Source: an uncultured Collinsella sp. | Lineage (GTDB): Bacteria; Actinomycetota; Coriobacteriia; Coriobacteriales; Coriobacteriaceae | Length of the DNA: 64,000 nt | Direction: 5' to 3' | NCBI GenBank assembly: GCA_900541885.1 | Contig: UQKW01000005.1 | Location: 1-64,000, forward strand | In this document: positions 15,928 to 24,785 of the stretch, piece after piece | Layout: every line of letters starts with the position of its first letter | Numbering within the stretch: position 1 is the first letter of the stretch | Notes under the pieces: model-generated | Told to the model about the DNA's origin: nothing | The model's database searches: none | The model's input: the letters and a program-made list of their open reading frames with translations, nothing else | Program-made: the position numbers and the translations under genes

Positions 15928-18504
15928 ATGTGCGATTGCACAGATCATAAGGACGAGATCCCTGTCTACGACGCGCAGGCCATTGAGTCCCGATGGATGA
16001 AGGCCTGGGAGGACTCCAACCTCTTCGCGGTCGACACCGACGCTAGCAAGCCCAAGAAGTACGTGCTCGAGATGTTCCCGTATCCGTCGGGCGACCTGCA
16101 CATGGGCCACGCGCGCAACTATACCATCGGCGATGCCATGGCCCGTCAGGCCCGCATGCGCGGCTACGACGTGCTGCATCCCATCGGCTTTGACGCCTTT
16201 GGCCTGCCCGCCGAGAACGCCGCCATCAAGCACAACACGCAGGCTGCCGCTTGGACGTATAAGAACATGGACCAGGCGCTCGCCACGATGAAGCGCATGG
16301 GCTTCTCCTACGATCTGGATCGCATGGTCAAGACCTGTAGCCCCGATTATTACCGTTGGGGTCAGTGGATCTTTGAGAAGTTGTGGGAAAAGGGCCTGGT
16401 CTACCGCAAGAAGAACCCGGTCAACTGGTGCCCCACCTGCAAGACCGTTCTGGCCAACGAGCAGGTCACCGAGGGCAAGTGCTGGCGCTGCGGCACCGAG
16501 CCCGAGAAGCGCGATCTTGAGCAGTGGTACTACAAGATCACCGAGTACTCTCAGGAGCTGCTCGATGACCTGGAGAAGCTCCCCGGCTGGCCCGAGCGCG
16601 TCAAGCAGATGCAGGCCAACTGGATCGGCCGCTCCGAGGGCGCCGAGGTCGACTTTACCCTGTGCGACCAGGATGGCGATCCCATCGAGGGCGATGAGGG
16701 CAAGATCACCGTCTTCACCACGCGTGCCGATACGCTCTTCGGTGTTTCCTTCTTTGTCCTGGCTCCCGAGTACGCCGGCCTGCATGAGCTCGTCGAGGGC
16801 ACGGAGTACGAGGAGGCCGTCACCAAGATCGTCGAGGACTCCAAGCATATCTCTGCCGTCGAGCGTGCCCAGGGCACCCTCGAGAAGCACGGTGCCTTTA
16901 CCGGCCGCTACGTCGTGAACCCCGTCAACGGCGAGAAAGTCCCCGTGTGGGTTGCCGACTACGTCGTGGCCGACTACGGCACCGGCGCCGTCATGGCCGT
17001 TCCCTGTGGCGACCAGCGCGACTTTGAGTTTGCCCGCAAGTACGACCTGCCGATCGTGCCGATTATCCTGGACGATGACGATCGCGCTGCCGTCGAGGCC
17101 AGCGGCGAGACCATCGATACCTTCCATGCCGAGACCGTCGACTGGGATTGTGCCCACGCTGCCGAGGGCACGCTGGTCCAGTCCGGCAAGTACACCGGCA
17201 TGCGCGGCGGTAAGCACTCCGAGGGCGAGGCTGCGATCGTGGCCGACCTCGAGGCCATGGGCTGCGGTCGTCGCAAGGTCGAGTTCCGTCTGCGCGACTG
17301 GCTCATCAGCCGCCAGCGCTATTGGGGCAACCCCATCCCGGCCATCCACTGCGAGCACTGCGGCATCGTGCCCGTGCCCGAGGATCAGCTGCCGGTGACG
17401 CTACCCGAGAACCTGGACCTGGGTGCAGGCGAGACCCTCGCCGAGTGCAAGGAGTTCTACGAGACCACCTGCCCGGTCTGCGGCCGCCCGGCCAAGCGCG
17501 AGACCGATACCATGGACACCTTCACCTGCTCCAGCTGGTATTACCTGCGCTATACCGATCCGCACAACACCGAGCTGCCCTTCTCCCGCGAGGCCGCCGA
17601 CCGTTGGATGCCCGTCGATAACTACATCGGCGGCATCGAGCACGCTATTCTGCACCTGCTCTACAGCCGCTTCTTTACCAAGGCGCTGCGCGACCTGGGC
17701 CTGCTGAGCGTGGACGAGCCCTTCACTAACCTGCTGTGCCAGGGCATGGTCAAGGACGAGAACGGCGACACTATGTCCAAGTCCAAGGGCAATGTCGTGC
17801 CCCCGAGCTCGGTTATCGAGCCCTACGGCGCGGACACCATGCGTCTGGCGATCTTGTTTATCGCCCCGCCCGAGAAGGACTTCGACTGGGATCCCAAGGC
17901 CGTTGAGGGCGCCAACCGCTTCATCAAGCGCGCCTGGCGTATCGTTTGGCAGCTCGTCCAGTCCGGCGACGCCAACGTGGCCTTTGACAAGTCCGCGCTC
18001 GACGAGGTTGCGATGAAGCTCTATCGCGAGCGTCACCGCACCATCGCCAAGTGCACCGAGGACTTCGATCGCGGCCAGTTCAACACCGCGATCTCGGCCG
18101 TCATGGAGCTCGTCAACGCGGCGAGCGCCTACCTCAATGCCACTGAGGGTACCGCCCGCGACAAGGCGCTGTGCTACGGCGTGGCTAAGGATATCGTGAG
18201 CGTCCTTGCCCCCATCTGCCCGTTTTGGGCCGACGAGCTGTGGCACGAGGCCCTCGGCTGCGAGGGCAACGCCTACACCGCCGCCTGGCCCGAGTTCGAC
18301 CTGGCCGAGTCCGTTGAGGACACGGTGCAGATCGTGGTCCAGGTGCTCGGCAAGGTCCGCGGCCGCGTCGACGTTGCCCGCGATGCCTCCAATGAGGATA
18401 TGCAGGCTGCCGCCGAGGCCGCCGTCACCAAGTGGCTCGAGGGCAAGACAGTCGTCAAGGCCATCTGCGTGCCCGGCAAGCTGGTCAACCTGGTGGTCAA
18501 GTAA
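15928..18504 (+). CDS. leuS: Leucyl-tRNA synthetase
   Basis: An 858-residue class I synthetase charging tRNA-Leu. The HIGH motif is HMGH at 58-61 in YPSGDLHMGHARN. A zinc-binding insertion (CPTC...CWRCG, about 170-192) and the CP1 editing domain follow. The KMSKS loop reads TMSKSKGN (615-622), with Thr in place of the first Lys. Length is normal for the bacterial enzyme. The ATG at 15928 follows AAAGGAG. It sits alone between the long hairpin leader and a strong terminator. Confidence 0.97.
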   Translation: MCDCTDHKDEIPVYDAQAIESRWMKAWEDSNLFAVDTDASKPKKYVLEMFPYPSGDLHMGHARNYTIGDAMARQARMRGYDVLHPIGFDAFGLPAENAAIKHNTQAAAWTYKNMDQALATMKRMGFSYDLDRMVKTCSPDYYRWGQWIFEKLWEKGLVYRKKNPVNWCPTCKTVLANEQVTEGKCWRCGTEPEKRDLEQWYYKITEYSQELLDDLEKLPGWPERVKQMQANWIGRSEGAEVDFTLCDQDGDPIEGDEGKITVFTTRADTLFGVSFFVLAPEYAGLHELVEGTEYEEAVTKIVEDSKHISAVERAQGTLEKHGAFTGRYVVNPVNGEKVPVWVADYVVADYGTGAVMAVPCGDQRDFEFARKYDLPIVPIILDDDDRAAVEASGETIDTFHAETVDWDCAHAAEGTLVQSGKYTGMRGGKHSEGEAAIVADLEAMGCGRRKVEFRLRDWLISRQRYWGNPIPAIHCEHCGIVPVPEDQLPVTLPENLDLGAGETLAECKEFYETTCPVCGRPAKRETDTMDTFTCSSWYYLRYTDPHNTELPFSREAADRWMPVDNYIGGIEHAILHLLYSRFFTKALRDLGLLSVDEPFTNLLCQGMVKDENGDTMSKSKGNVVPPSSVIEPYGADTMRLAILFIAPPEKDFDWDPKAVEGANRFIKRAWRIVWQLVQSGDANVAFDKSALDEVAMKLYRERHRTIAKCTEDFDRGQFNTAISAVMELVNAASAYLNATEGTARDKALCYGVAKDIVSVLAPICPFWADELWHEALGCEGNAYTAAWPEFDLAESVEDTVQIVVQVLGKVRGRVDVARDASNEDMQAAAEAAVTKWLEGKTVVKAICVPGKLVNLVVK

Positions 18505-18533
18505 GCACTGCGCGCTTAACTGACGCACAAAAG

Positions 18534-18569
18534 ACGAGGGGCGATCCGGTTGGGTCGTCCCTCGTTTTT
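18534..18569 (+). terminator. leuS intrinsic terminator
   Basis: ACGAGGGGCGA (18534-18544) pairs with TCGTCCCTCGT (18555-18565) with one G-T wobble and a 10-base loop, followed by TTTT. Confidence 0.85.
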
Positions 18570-18655
18570 CATGTACCTGCCCTGATGGCTGCGGTCAATT
18601 GTCCTATTCTTGTGGAGAAGCTGTGCGCACGCTGACCTGCAGATTCGTACTGTGC

Positions 18656-18684
18656 TTGCACGTTTCCGCAGCTATTGGTATAGT
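18656..18684 (+). promoter_or_regulatory. Promoter of the rimP-nusA-infB operon
   Basis: TTGCAC (18656-18661) and TATAGT (18679-18684) are separated by exactly 17 bases, a near-consensus housekeeping sigma promoter. Initiation near 18691 would give a leader of about 70 bases that contains the terminator-like hairpin at 18713. Confidence 0.75.
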
Positions 18685-18712
18685 TTGCTTGCAAATGAAG
18701 TTGTAATTGAAA

Positions 18713-18742
18713 GAAGTGGGGTTTCGGCCCCGCTTCTTTTTT
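18713..18742 (+). terminator. Attenuator-like terminator in the nusA operon leader
   Basis: GAAGTGGGG (18713-18721) pairs with CCCCGCTTC (18728-18736) with one wobble and the loop TTTCGG, followed by six T residues (18737-18742). It lies about 20 bases after the predicted transcription start and 20 bases before the rimP ATG, so every operon transcript must read through it. Confidence 0.7.
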
Positions 18743-18762
18743 GTATGGATGGAGGTGCCGCA

Positions 18763-19257
18763 ATGGTCAAGACCAAGACCGAGCAGGCGATCATCGACGC
18801 GCTCGAGGCCGTCGCTCCCCAGCACGATATCGACATCGTCGACGTCGAGCTCGTGGGTGCCACCAAGGCCCCCTGCGTGCGCGTGCGTATCGAGGGTGCC
18901 GAGGGTCAGAGCCTGTCGCTCAACGATGTCACGGCCAACACCAAGTGGGTCGGCGATGTGATTGAGGAGCTCGACCCCATCTCTTCGAGCTATACGCTTG
19001 AGGTGTCGAGCCCGGGCATGGCGCGCCCGCTGCGCCGTCCGAGTGACTTTGCCCGCTTTGTGGGCGAGAACTGCGAGCTCACCTCCACCGCCACCGAGGG
19101 CCGTCGCAAGTACGCCGGCAAGATTGCCTCCGCCACCGAGACGAGCGTGACCCTCGAGCTCGAGGACGGCGAGTCCGTTACCCTCGATTTCTCTGATGTT
19201 AAAAAGTGCAAGTTGAAGCCCACCTACGACTTCAAGCCCGCGAAGGAAGGAAAGTAA
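18763..19257 (+). CDS. rimP: Ribosome maturation factor RimP
   Basis: A 164-residue cytoplasmic factor needed for 30S subunit assembly. The RimP pattern is visible in IDIVDVELVGATKAPCVRVR, LEVSSPGMARPL and the C-terminal Sm-like domain. The ATG at 18763 is chosen because GGAGGT lies six bases upstream; the frame is open further 5' but that part overlaps the promoter and attenuator. It is the first gene of the operon, one base before nusA. Confidence 0.9.
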   Translation: MVKTKTEQAIIDALEAVAPQHDIDIVDVELVGATKAPCVRVRIEGAEGQSLSLNDVTANTKWVGDVIEELDPISSSYTLEVSSPGMARPLRRPSDFARFVGENCELTSTATEGRRKYAGKIASATETSVTLELEDGESVTLDFSDVKKCKLKPTYDFKPAKEGK

Positions 19258-19258
19258 G

Positions 19259-20506
19259 ATGGCAGCATCCGACATGATGTCCGCCCTGATGGAGCTTTGC
19301 CAGGAGAAGCACATCGACCAGCTCTACCTGATCGACCGCCTGGAGCAGTCGCTCGCCAAGAGCTATGCCGAGATCCTGCATCTTGAGTGGGGCGCCAAGG
19401 TGACCATCGATCGCACCACCGGCAAGATCTACGTCTACCGCCTGGAGCCGATCGACGATTCCATGGACGAGGAGGGCAACTTCACCGAGTTCGAGGAGAT
19501 CGACGTCACCCCCAAGAACACGAGCCGCATTGCTGCCCAGCACGCTAAGGCCGAGATCAACGCCATCGTGCGCAACTCCGCCCGCGAGCAGATCTACGAG
19601 GAGTTCTCCGGCCGCATCGGCGACCTCATCAGCGGTACCGTGCTGCAGTCCACGCCCGACTTTACGATCGTCAAGATCCGCGAGGGCGTCGAGGCCGAGC
19701 TTCCGCACTTCGACCAGCGTCGTTACGAGAACGAGCGCAACGAGCGTCCGATGGGCGAGCGCTACCTGCACAACCAGCACATCAAGGCCGTGATCATCGA
19801 CGTTCGCGACCCCAACTCCAACCTGCAGCCGGTTCGCGGCGAGCACAGCCGTCCGCCGATTGTCATCTCCCGTACCCACCCCGAGCTCATGCGTCGTCTG
19901 TTTGAGCAGGAGGTGCCCGAGATCTATGAGGGCACCGTCCAGATCAAGTCGATCGCCCGCGAGCCCGGCCAGCGCTCCAAGGTCGCCGTCCACTCGCTCG
20001 ACGACCGTCTGGATCCCGTGGGCGCCTGCGTCGGCCCCAAGGGCAGCCGTGTTCGCGCTGTCGTGGGCGAGCTCCGTGGCGAGCGCGTCGACGTCATCCT
20101 GTGGGATGCCGATCCTGCCGTCTATGTCGCCAACGCCCTGTCGCCCGCTAAGGTCACCCGCGTCCTCATCGACGAGGAGAAGGCCTACGCCGGCGTCATC
20201 GTGCCCGACGACCAGCTGTCCCTCGCCATCGGCAAGGAGGGCCAGAACGCCCGCCTCGCCGCGCGCCTGACCGGCTGGCACATCGACATCAAGTCCGAGA
20301 CGCTTGCCGCCGACATCCTCAAGAACGTTCCCGTTCACGAGGAGCCCGCCGCCGACCTGATCGGTGACGAGGAGGACGAGGACGTCCGCCGCTGCGAGTA
20401 CGTGTCCGAGGACGGCATCCAGTGCCGCAACCAGGCTCGTCCCGGCTCCCGTTTCTGCGGTGTCCATGACACCGACGCCTTCGATGATGCGGAGGACCTG
20501 ATCTAG
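19259..20506 (+). CDS. nusA: Transcription factor NusA with C-terminal zinc-motif tail
   Basis: A 415-residue elongation/termination factor. In order: an N-terminal RNA-polymerase-binding domain (to about 125), S1 domain (about 135-210) and two KH domains (about 225-345; GACVGPKGSRVRAV and LAIGKEGQNARLAAR). There is an unusual tail with Cys379, Cys389, Cys400 and His403 (RCEYVSEDGIQC then GSRFCGVH), a plausible small zinc finger. In many Gram-positives nusA is followed by ylxR (and ylxQ) before infB; here the next gene is infB after 91 bases. The attenuator upstream suggests autoregulation by NusA. Confidence 0.95.
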   Translation: MAASDMMSALMELCQEKHIDQLYLIDRLEQSLAKSYAEILHLEWGAKVTIDRTTGKIYVYRLEPIDDSMDEEGNFTEFEEIDVTPKNTSRIAAQHAKAEINAIVRNSAREQIYEEFSGRIGDLISGTVLQSTPDFTIVKIREGVEAELPHFDQRRYENERNERPMGERYLHNQHIKAVIIDVRDPNSNLQPVRGEHSRPPIVISRTHPELMRRLFEQEVPEIYEGTVQIKSIAREPGQRSKVAVHSLDDRLDPVGACVGPKGSRVRAVVGELRGERVDVILWDADPAVYVANALSPAKVTRVLIDEEKAYAGVIVPDDQLSLAIGKEGQNARLAARLTGWHIDIKSETLAADILKNVPVHEEPAADLIGDEEDEDVRRCEYVSEDGIQCRNQARPGSRFCGVHDTDAFDDAEDLI

Positions 20507-20597
20507 CGCGCGGTCGCGCCGGGCGGGTCCCGGCGCGTCTCCCACGCTCGTTCAGTCTCTAGGCACCCAAGGTGCCAGAAAGGGTAGGTGAAGTCAT

Positions 20598-23312
20598 ATG
20601 GCAAAAGTCCGTGTGTCCACCCTGGCCAAAGAGTTCGGCATGACCTCCAAGGAACTGATGGGTCATCTCGCCGATATGAAGATTCCCGCTAAGTCCGCTT
20701 CCTCCACCTTGGAGGACGCCTATGTCGCCATGGTCCGCAAGCAGCTCGCCTCGGTGATCGAGGCCCGCGCTCAGGAAGTCGAGGCCGCCAAGCAGGCCGA
20801 GGAGCAGGCAGCTGCCGCCGAGGAGGCCGCTCGCGCCGCTGAGGCCGAGCGCGAGCGCATCGCCGCCGAGAAGGCCCGCGAGGAGGAGCGCCGCCAGTTT
20901 GCCGCAGCCCAGGCTGCCGAGGAGGCTGCCCGCGCCGAGGCCGAGGCCAAGAAGAAGGCCGAGCAGGAGCGCCTTGCCCGCGAGAAGGAGGAGGCTGCCC
21001 GCGAGGCCCAGCGCCGCGCCGTTCCCGCTTCCGACTCCGGTTCGCGCTTCCGTTCGCTGCTCGACCAGATCGCCGCACAGGAGACCGTGCTCAAGGAGAA
21101 GAAAGACGCCGAGGACAAGGCCAAGGCCGAGCGCGCCGCCGAGCGCGGTAACCGTCGTGGCGGCAACAACGACCGCCGCGGTGGCCGTCGTAACGATCGC
21201 AACGCCTCCGACAACAACTCCGAGCGCAACGCCTCCGAGAGCCGTCCGCACAGCCATCGCACCAACGCCAGCAACAACGTCGCTGCTGGCATGGACTTCC
21301 CCAACCCCGACAAGCAGGGCAAGGGCAAGAAACGCAAGGGCGGTCACAACAACGAAGAGGACCACTACAGCCGCATGGCTCGCGAGGCCGAGGAGTACAG
21401 TCGCGAGAAGGTGCTCGAGGAGGCTCGTGCTGCCGTCGAGGAGGCCTCTCGCGAGTCCACCGGTCGCCGCAAGAAGCGCAAGGAGAAGCGCGAGCGCGAG
21501 GCTGCCAAGGCTCAGGAGGAGCGCAAGATAGAGGAGGCGCTGGCCCAGGGCGTGAACCCCGAGGACCTCGACGCCATCAAGGTCTCCCAGGGCGTTACCG
21601 TCCAGGAGCTTGCCGAGGCGCTCGACGTTCCGGCCAACGACATCATCAAGCGTCTGTTCCTGCTGGGCACGCCGCTCACCATGACGCAGTCCATGTCCGA
21701 CGACCTTGTCGAGCTCGTTGCCGACGACCTGGGCCGTCAGATCAAGATCATCACCCCCGAGGAGGAGAACACCTTCTCGTTCTACGACGATCCCGCCGAC
21801 CTTAAGCCGCGCGCCCCGGTCGTCACCGTCATGGGCCACGTCGACCACGGCAAGACGAGCCTCCTCGACGCCATCCGTCACACCGGCGTTGCTGCCGGCG
21901 AGGCGGGCGGCATTACGCAGGCTATCGGCGCTTCGCAGGTCATGATTAACGACCGCAAGATCACCTTCATCGATACCCCCGGTCATGCCACCTTTACGGC
22001 CATGCGTGCCCGCGGCGCCAAGGTGACCGATATCGTCATCCTGATCGTGGCTGCCGACGACGGCGTCATGCCTCAGACCGTCGAGTCGATCAACCACGCC
22101 AAGGCCGCCGGCGTACCCATCGTCGTCGCCGTCAACAAGATCGATAAGCCGGGCGCCAACCCCGACCGTGTGCGTCAGGAGCTCACCGAGTACGGCGTCA
22201 TCCCCGAGGAGTGGGGCGGACAGAACATGTTCGTCAACATCTCGGCCAAGCAGAAGATCGGTATCGACGACCTTCTGGAGACCGTGCTGCTCCAGGCCGA
22301 CGTGCTCGAGCTCAAGGCCAACCCGGACACCTTTGCCTCCGGCAATGTCCTCGAGGCCAAGCTCGACAAGGGCCGCGGCTCGGTCGCTACCGTGCTCGTG
22401 ACCCGCGGTACCCTGCACGTGGGCGATACGCTGGTCGCCGGCCTTACCTACGGTCGCGTCCGCGCCATGCTCGACCCCAAGGGCCGCGCCGTCACCGAGG
22501 CCGGTCCCTCCGACGCTGTCGAGATCCTGGGCCTGCAGTCCGTGCCCAACGCCGGTGACGAGTTCCGCGTGTTCGAGGACGAGCGCGAGGCTCGCGCCCT
22601 TGCCGACGAGCGTTCGCTCAAGGCCCGTATCGAGGAGCAGAGCCGCGTCAAGCACGTCACGCTCGAGAACCTCTTCGAGACCATCGCCGACGCCGAGGTC
22701 AAGGAGCTCAACCTGATTATCAAGGCCGACGTCCAGGGCTCCATCGAGGCCCTTCAGGACTCTCTCGACAAGATGGATCAGTCCGAGGTGCGTATCAACA
22801 CGATCCACTCCGCCGTTGGTGCCATCAACGAGACCGACGTCGTCCTGGCCGACGCCTCCAACGCCATCATCATCGGCTTTGGCGTCCGTCCCGACAGCAA
22901 GGCCCGCTCCGCTGCCGAGCGCGAGGGCGTCGAGATCCGTTGCTACGACGTCATCTACAAGTGCCTCGAGGACCTCGACGCTGCCCGCATCGGTATGCTC
23001 AAGCCCACCGAGGTCGAGGTCTCCACGGGTACTGCGACCGTTCTGGACACCTTCAAGGTGCCCAAGGTCGGCATCGCCGCCGGTGTCCGCGTCGAAGAGG
23101 GCGAGATCGCCGCGACCGATTCTGTGCGCCTGGTGCGCGACGGCATCGTGGTCTTCAACGGTAAAATCGCCTCGATGCGCCACTACAAGGACGAGGCCAA
23201 GAGCCTCAAGAGCGGCTCCGAGGGCGGTATTGGCCTGGAGAACTTCCAGGACATCAAGCCTGGAGACACCATTGAGGGCTACCGCATCGACCAGGTTGCC
23301 CGTACCGAGTAG
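20598..23312 (+). CDS. infB: Translation initiation factor IF-2
   Basis: A 904-residue GTPase that places initiator tRNA on the 30S subunit. An N-terminal IF2N module is followed by a long Ala/Glu/Arg-rich charged region (about 55-300) of coiled-coil character and a second IF2N. The G domain has GHVDHGKT (413-420), DTPGH and NKID motifs, followed by the C-terminal beta-barrel domains. Length is typical for actinobacteria with extended N-termini. The ATG has GGGTAGGTGAAG upstream. rbfA follows after 11 bases. Confidence 0.97.
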   Translation: MAKVRVSTLAKEFGMTSKELMGHLADMKIPAKSASSTLEDAYVAMVRKQLASVIEARAQEVEAAKQAEEQAAAAEEAARAAEAERERIAAEKAREEERRQFAAAQAAEEAARAEAEAKKKAEQERLAREKEEAAREAQRRAVPASDSGSRFRSLLDQIAAQETVLKEKKDAEDKAKAERAAERGNRRGGNNDRRGGRRNDRNASDNNSERNASESRPHSHRTNASNNVAAGMDFPNPDKQGKGKKRKGGHNNEEDHYSRMAREAEEYSREKVLEEARAAVEEASRESTGRRKKRKEKREREAAKAQEERKIEEALAQGVNPEDLDAIKVSQGVTVQELAEALDVPANDIIKRLFLLGTPLTMTQSMSDDLVELVADDLGRQIKIITPEEENTFSFYDDPADLKPRAPVVTVMGHVDHGKTSLLDAIRHTGVAAGEAGGITQAIGASQVMINDRKITFIDTPGHATFTAMRARGAKVTDIVILIVAADDGVMPQTVESINHAKAAGVPIVVAVNKIDKPGANPDRVRQELTEYGVIPEEWGGQNMFVNISAKQKIGIDDLLETVLLQADVLELKANPDTFASGNVLEAKLDKGRGSVATVLVTRGTLHVGDTLVAGLTYGRVRAMLDPKGRAVTEAGPSDAVEILGLQSVPNAGDEFRVFEDEREARALADERSLKARIEEQSRVKHVTLENLFETIADAEVKELNLIIKADVQGSIEALQDSLDKMDQSEVRINTIHSAVGAINETDVVLADASNAIIIGFGVRPDSKARSAAEREGVEIRCYDVIYKCLEDLDAARIGMLKPTEVEVSTGTATVLDTFKVPKVGIAAGVRVEEGEIAATDSVRLVRDGIVVFNGKIASMRHYKDEAKSLKSGSEGGIGLENFQDIKPGDTIEGYRIDQVARTE

Positions 23313-23323
23313 GGGGTAGCGCT

Positions 23324-23734
23324 ATGAAGCAAACGCAGGCAACCCGCCGTCTGGGCGAGCAGCTTCGCGAGAAGCTCGGTTATATCCTGCTCTTTGAGGT
23401 TTCCGATCCGCGTCTCGACCTGGTCACCTTGACCGCGGTCGAGGTCGCGGTGGACCGTTCGTTCGCGCGCGTGTACGTGTCGTGCGACGCGAGCCGCTAC
23501 GACGAGGTCATGGAGGCGCTCGTCAGCGCCAAGGGCCGCATCCGTAGCCTGTTGGCCCGCTCGCTCGATTGGCGCGTCACGCCCGAGCTCGATTTTCGCA
23601 TCGATCGCTCGACCGATGAGGCCGAGCGCATCACGCGTGCGCTGGAAAACGTTCCCGCCACGCTTGCGATCGAAAAGGACGAGGACGGCTATCCAATAGC
23701 GGATGCCGCCCAGGAGGCAGCTTTAGATGAGTAA
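23324..23734 (+). CDS. rbfA: Ribosome-binding factor A
   Basis: A 136-residue KH-like factor for late 30S (16S 5' end) maturation. Typical segments are QLREKLGYILLFEVSDPRL near the start, a central VTLTAVEVAVDRSFARVYVS strand pair and a terminal LDFRIDRS. The stop overlaps the start of the next gene by eight bases, showing coupling in the operon. Confidence 0.93.
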   Translation: MKQTQATRRLGEQLREKLGYILLFEVSDPRLDLVTLTAVEVAVDRSFARVYVSCDASRYDEVMEALVSAKGRIRSLLARSLDWRVTPELDFRIDRSTDEAERITRALENVPATLAIEKDEDGYPIADAAQEAALDE

Positions 23735-24770
23735 TTCCGCCGACCTCGCATCGTGCGAGTCTGCAGATATTCAGCGACGCATCCTCGAGCTCATCGAGGG
23801 TGCGTCCTCCATTGCGATTTCGGGACATACGTCTCCCGATGGTGACGCCCTGGGCTCCGTGCTGGGTCTGGGCTTATCGCTTATGAAGTTTTTCCCCAAC
23901 AAGGACATTGCCCTGCTGCTGGCAGACGATGACCCGGTTCCGCGCATCTACCGCTTTATGGAGGGCGCCGACCGTCTGGTGCCGGCATCTGCGTATACCG
24001 GCAATCCGGATCTGTTCATCTCGGTGGACGTGCCGGTCGTCGAGCGTCTGAACAACTCCGCCGAGGTGCTCCGCCGCTCGTCGCATGTGGTGTGCTTCGA
24101 TCACCATCCGGCGCGCGAGGAATTTGCCGAGCTGAGCCTGAGGTGCGTCGGCGCCGCGGCCTGCGCCATGATCATCGACCGCTTTTTGGACAATTGCGGC
24201 ATTGTGGCTCGCAACGGTGTCGCGACCTGCCTGCTGTGCGGCCTGGTGACCGATACCGGTCGTTTTCAGTACCAAAACGCCGATGCTGCTGCGTTCCATG
24301 CCGCTTCGCGCCTGGTCGCGCACGGTGCCGATCCGGCGCGCGTCGCGCTCGAGGTCTACCAGAGCATGCGCGTAGAGTTCTTGCATCTCAAGTCTATCGT
24401 TATGGGTCGTATCAAGACCGTGGCGCACGGTCGCGTGGCATATAGTTATGCGTACCAGAGCGACCTCGAGGCCTGCGGCGTCACTTCGGATGAGTGCGAC
24501 GGTCTGGTCGATGTGGTGCGTTCAGTGATGGGCGTTGAGGTCTGCCTGTTCCTAAAGGGCATCGAGGGCGATACCAAGGTGCGCGGCAACCTGCGCTCCA
24601 AGGGTGACCTCGATGTGTCCGAGATCGCTGCCAACTTTGGCGGTGGCGGGCATCATGCCGCCGCCGGCTTTTCCAACAACGGAACGATTCGCGAGACGCT
24701 CGCCGTGGCACTTCCCATGCTGGCCGAGCTGGTGGGGGAGGATCCCGCTTCGGTGACCGTCGAGCTCTAA
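23727..24770 (+). CDS. nrnA: DHH/DHHA1 family phosphoesterase (NrnA-like nanoRNase)
   Basis: A 347-residue manganese-dependent phosphoesterase expected to degrade short oligoribonucleotides (and possibly pAp or cyclic-dinucleotide breakdown products). Motifs are SPDGDALGS (motif I), CFDHHP (the DHH signature), GLVTDTGRF (motif IV) and the DHHA1 motif GGGGHHAAAGF near the C-terminus. In Gram-positive bacteria this family commonly lies between rbfA and truB, as here. The ATG overlaps the rbfA end. Confidence 0.88.
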   Translation: MSNSADLASCESADIQRRILELIEGASSIAISGHTSPDGDALGSVLGLGLSLMKFFPNKDIALLLADDDPVPRIYRFMEGADRLVPASAYTGNPDLFISVDVPVVERLNNSAEVLRRSSHVVCFDHHPAREEFAELSLRCVGAAACAMIIDRFLDNCGIVARNGVATCLLCGLVTDTGRFQYQNADAAAFHAASRLVAHGADPARVALEVYQSMRVEFLHLKSIVMGRIKTVAHGRVAYSYAYQSDLEACGVTSDECDGLVDVVRSVMGVEVCLFLKGIEGDTKVRGNLRSKGDLDVSEIAANFGGGGHHAAAGFSNNGTIRETLAVALPMLAELVGEDPASVTVEL

Positions 24771-24785
24771 CTTTTTGGATGGTAC

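Noticed and set aside
20559..23183. Very long antisense open frame opposite infB (874 codons)
   Set aside because: It mirrors the G+C-biased codon pattern of infB, has low-complexity Gly/Leu/Val composition, and has no ribosome-binding site or family signature. Similar antisense frames opposite ileS (55245-57890), smc and guaB were rejected for the same reason.
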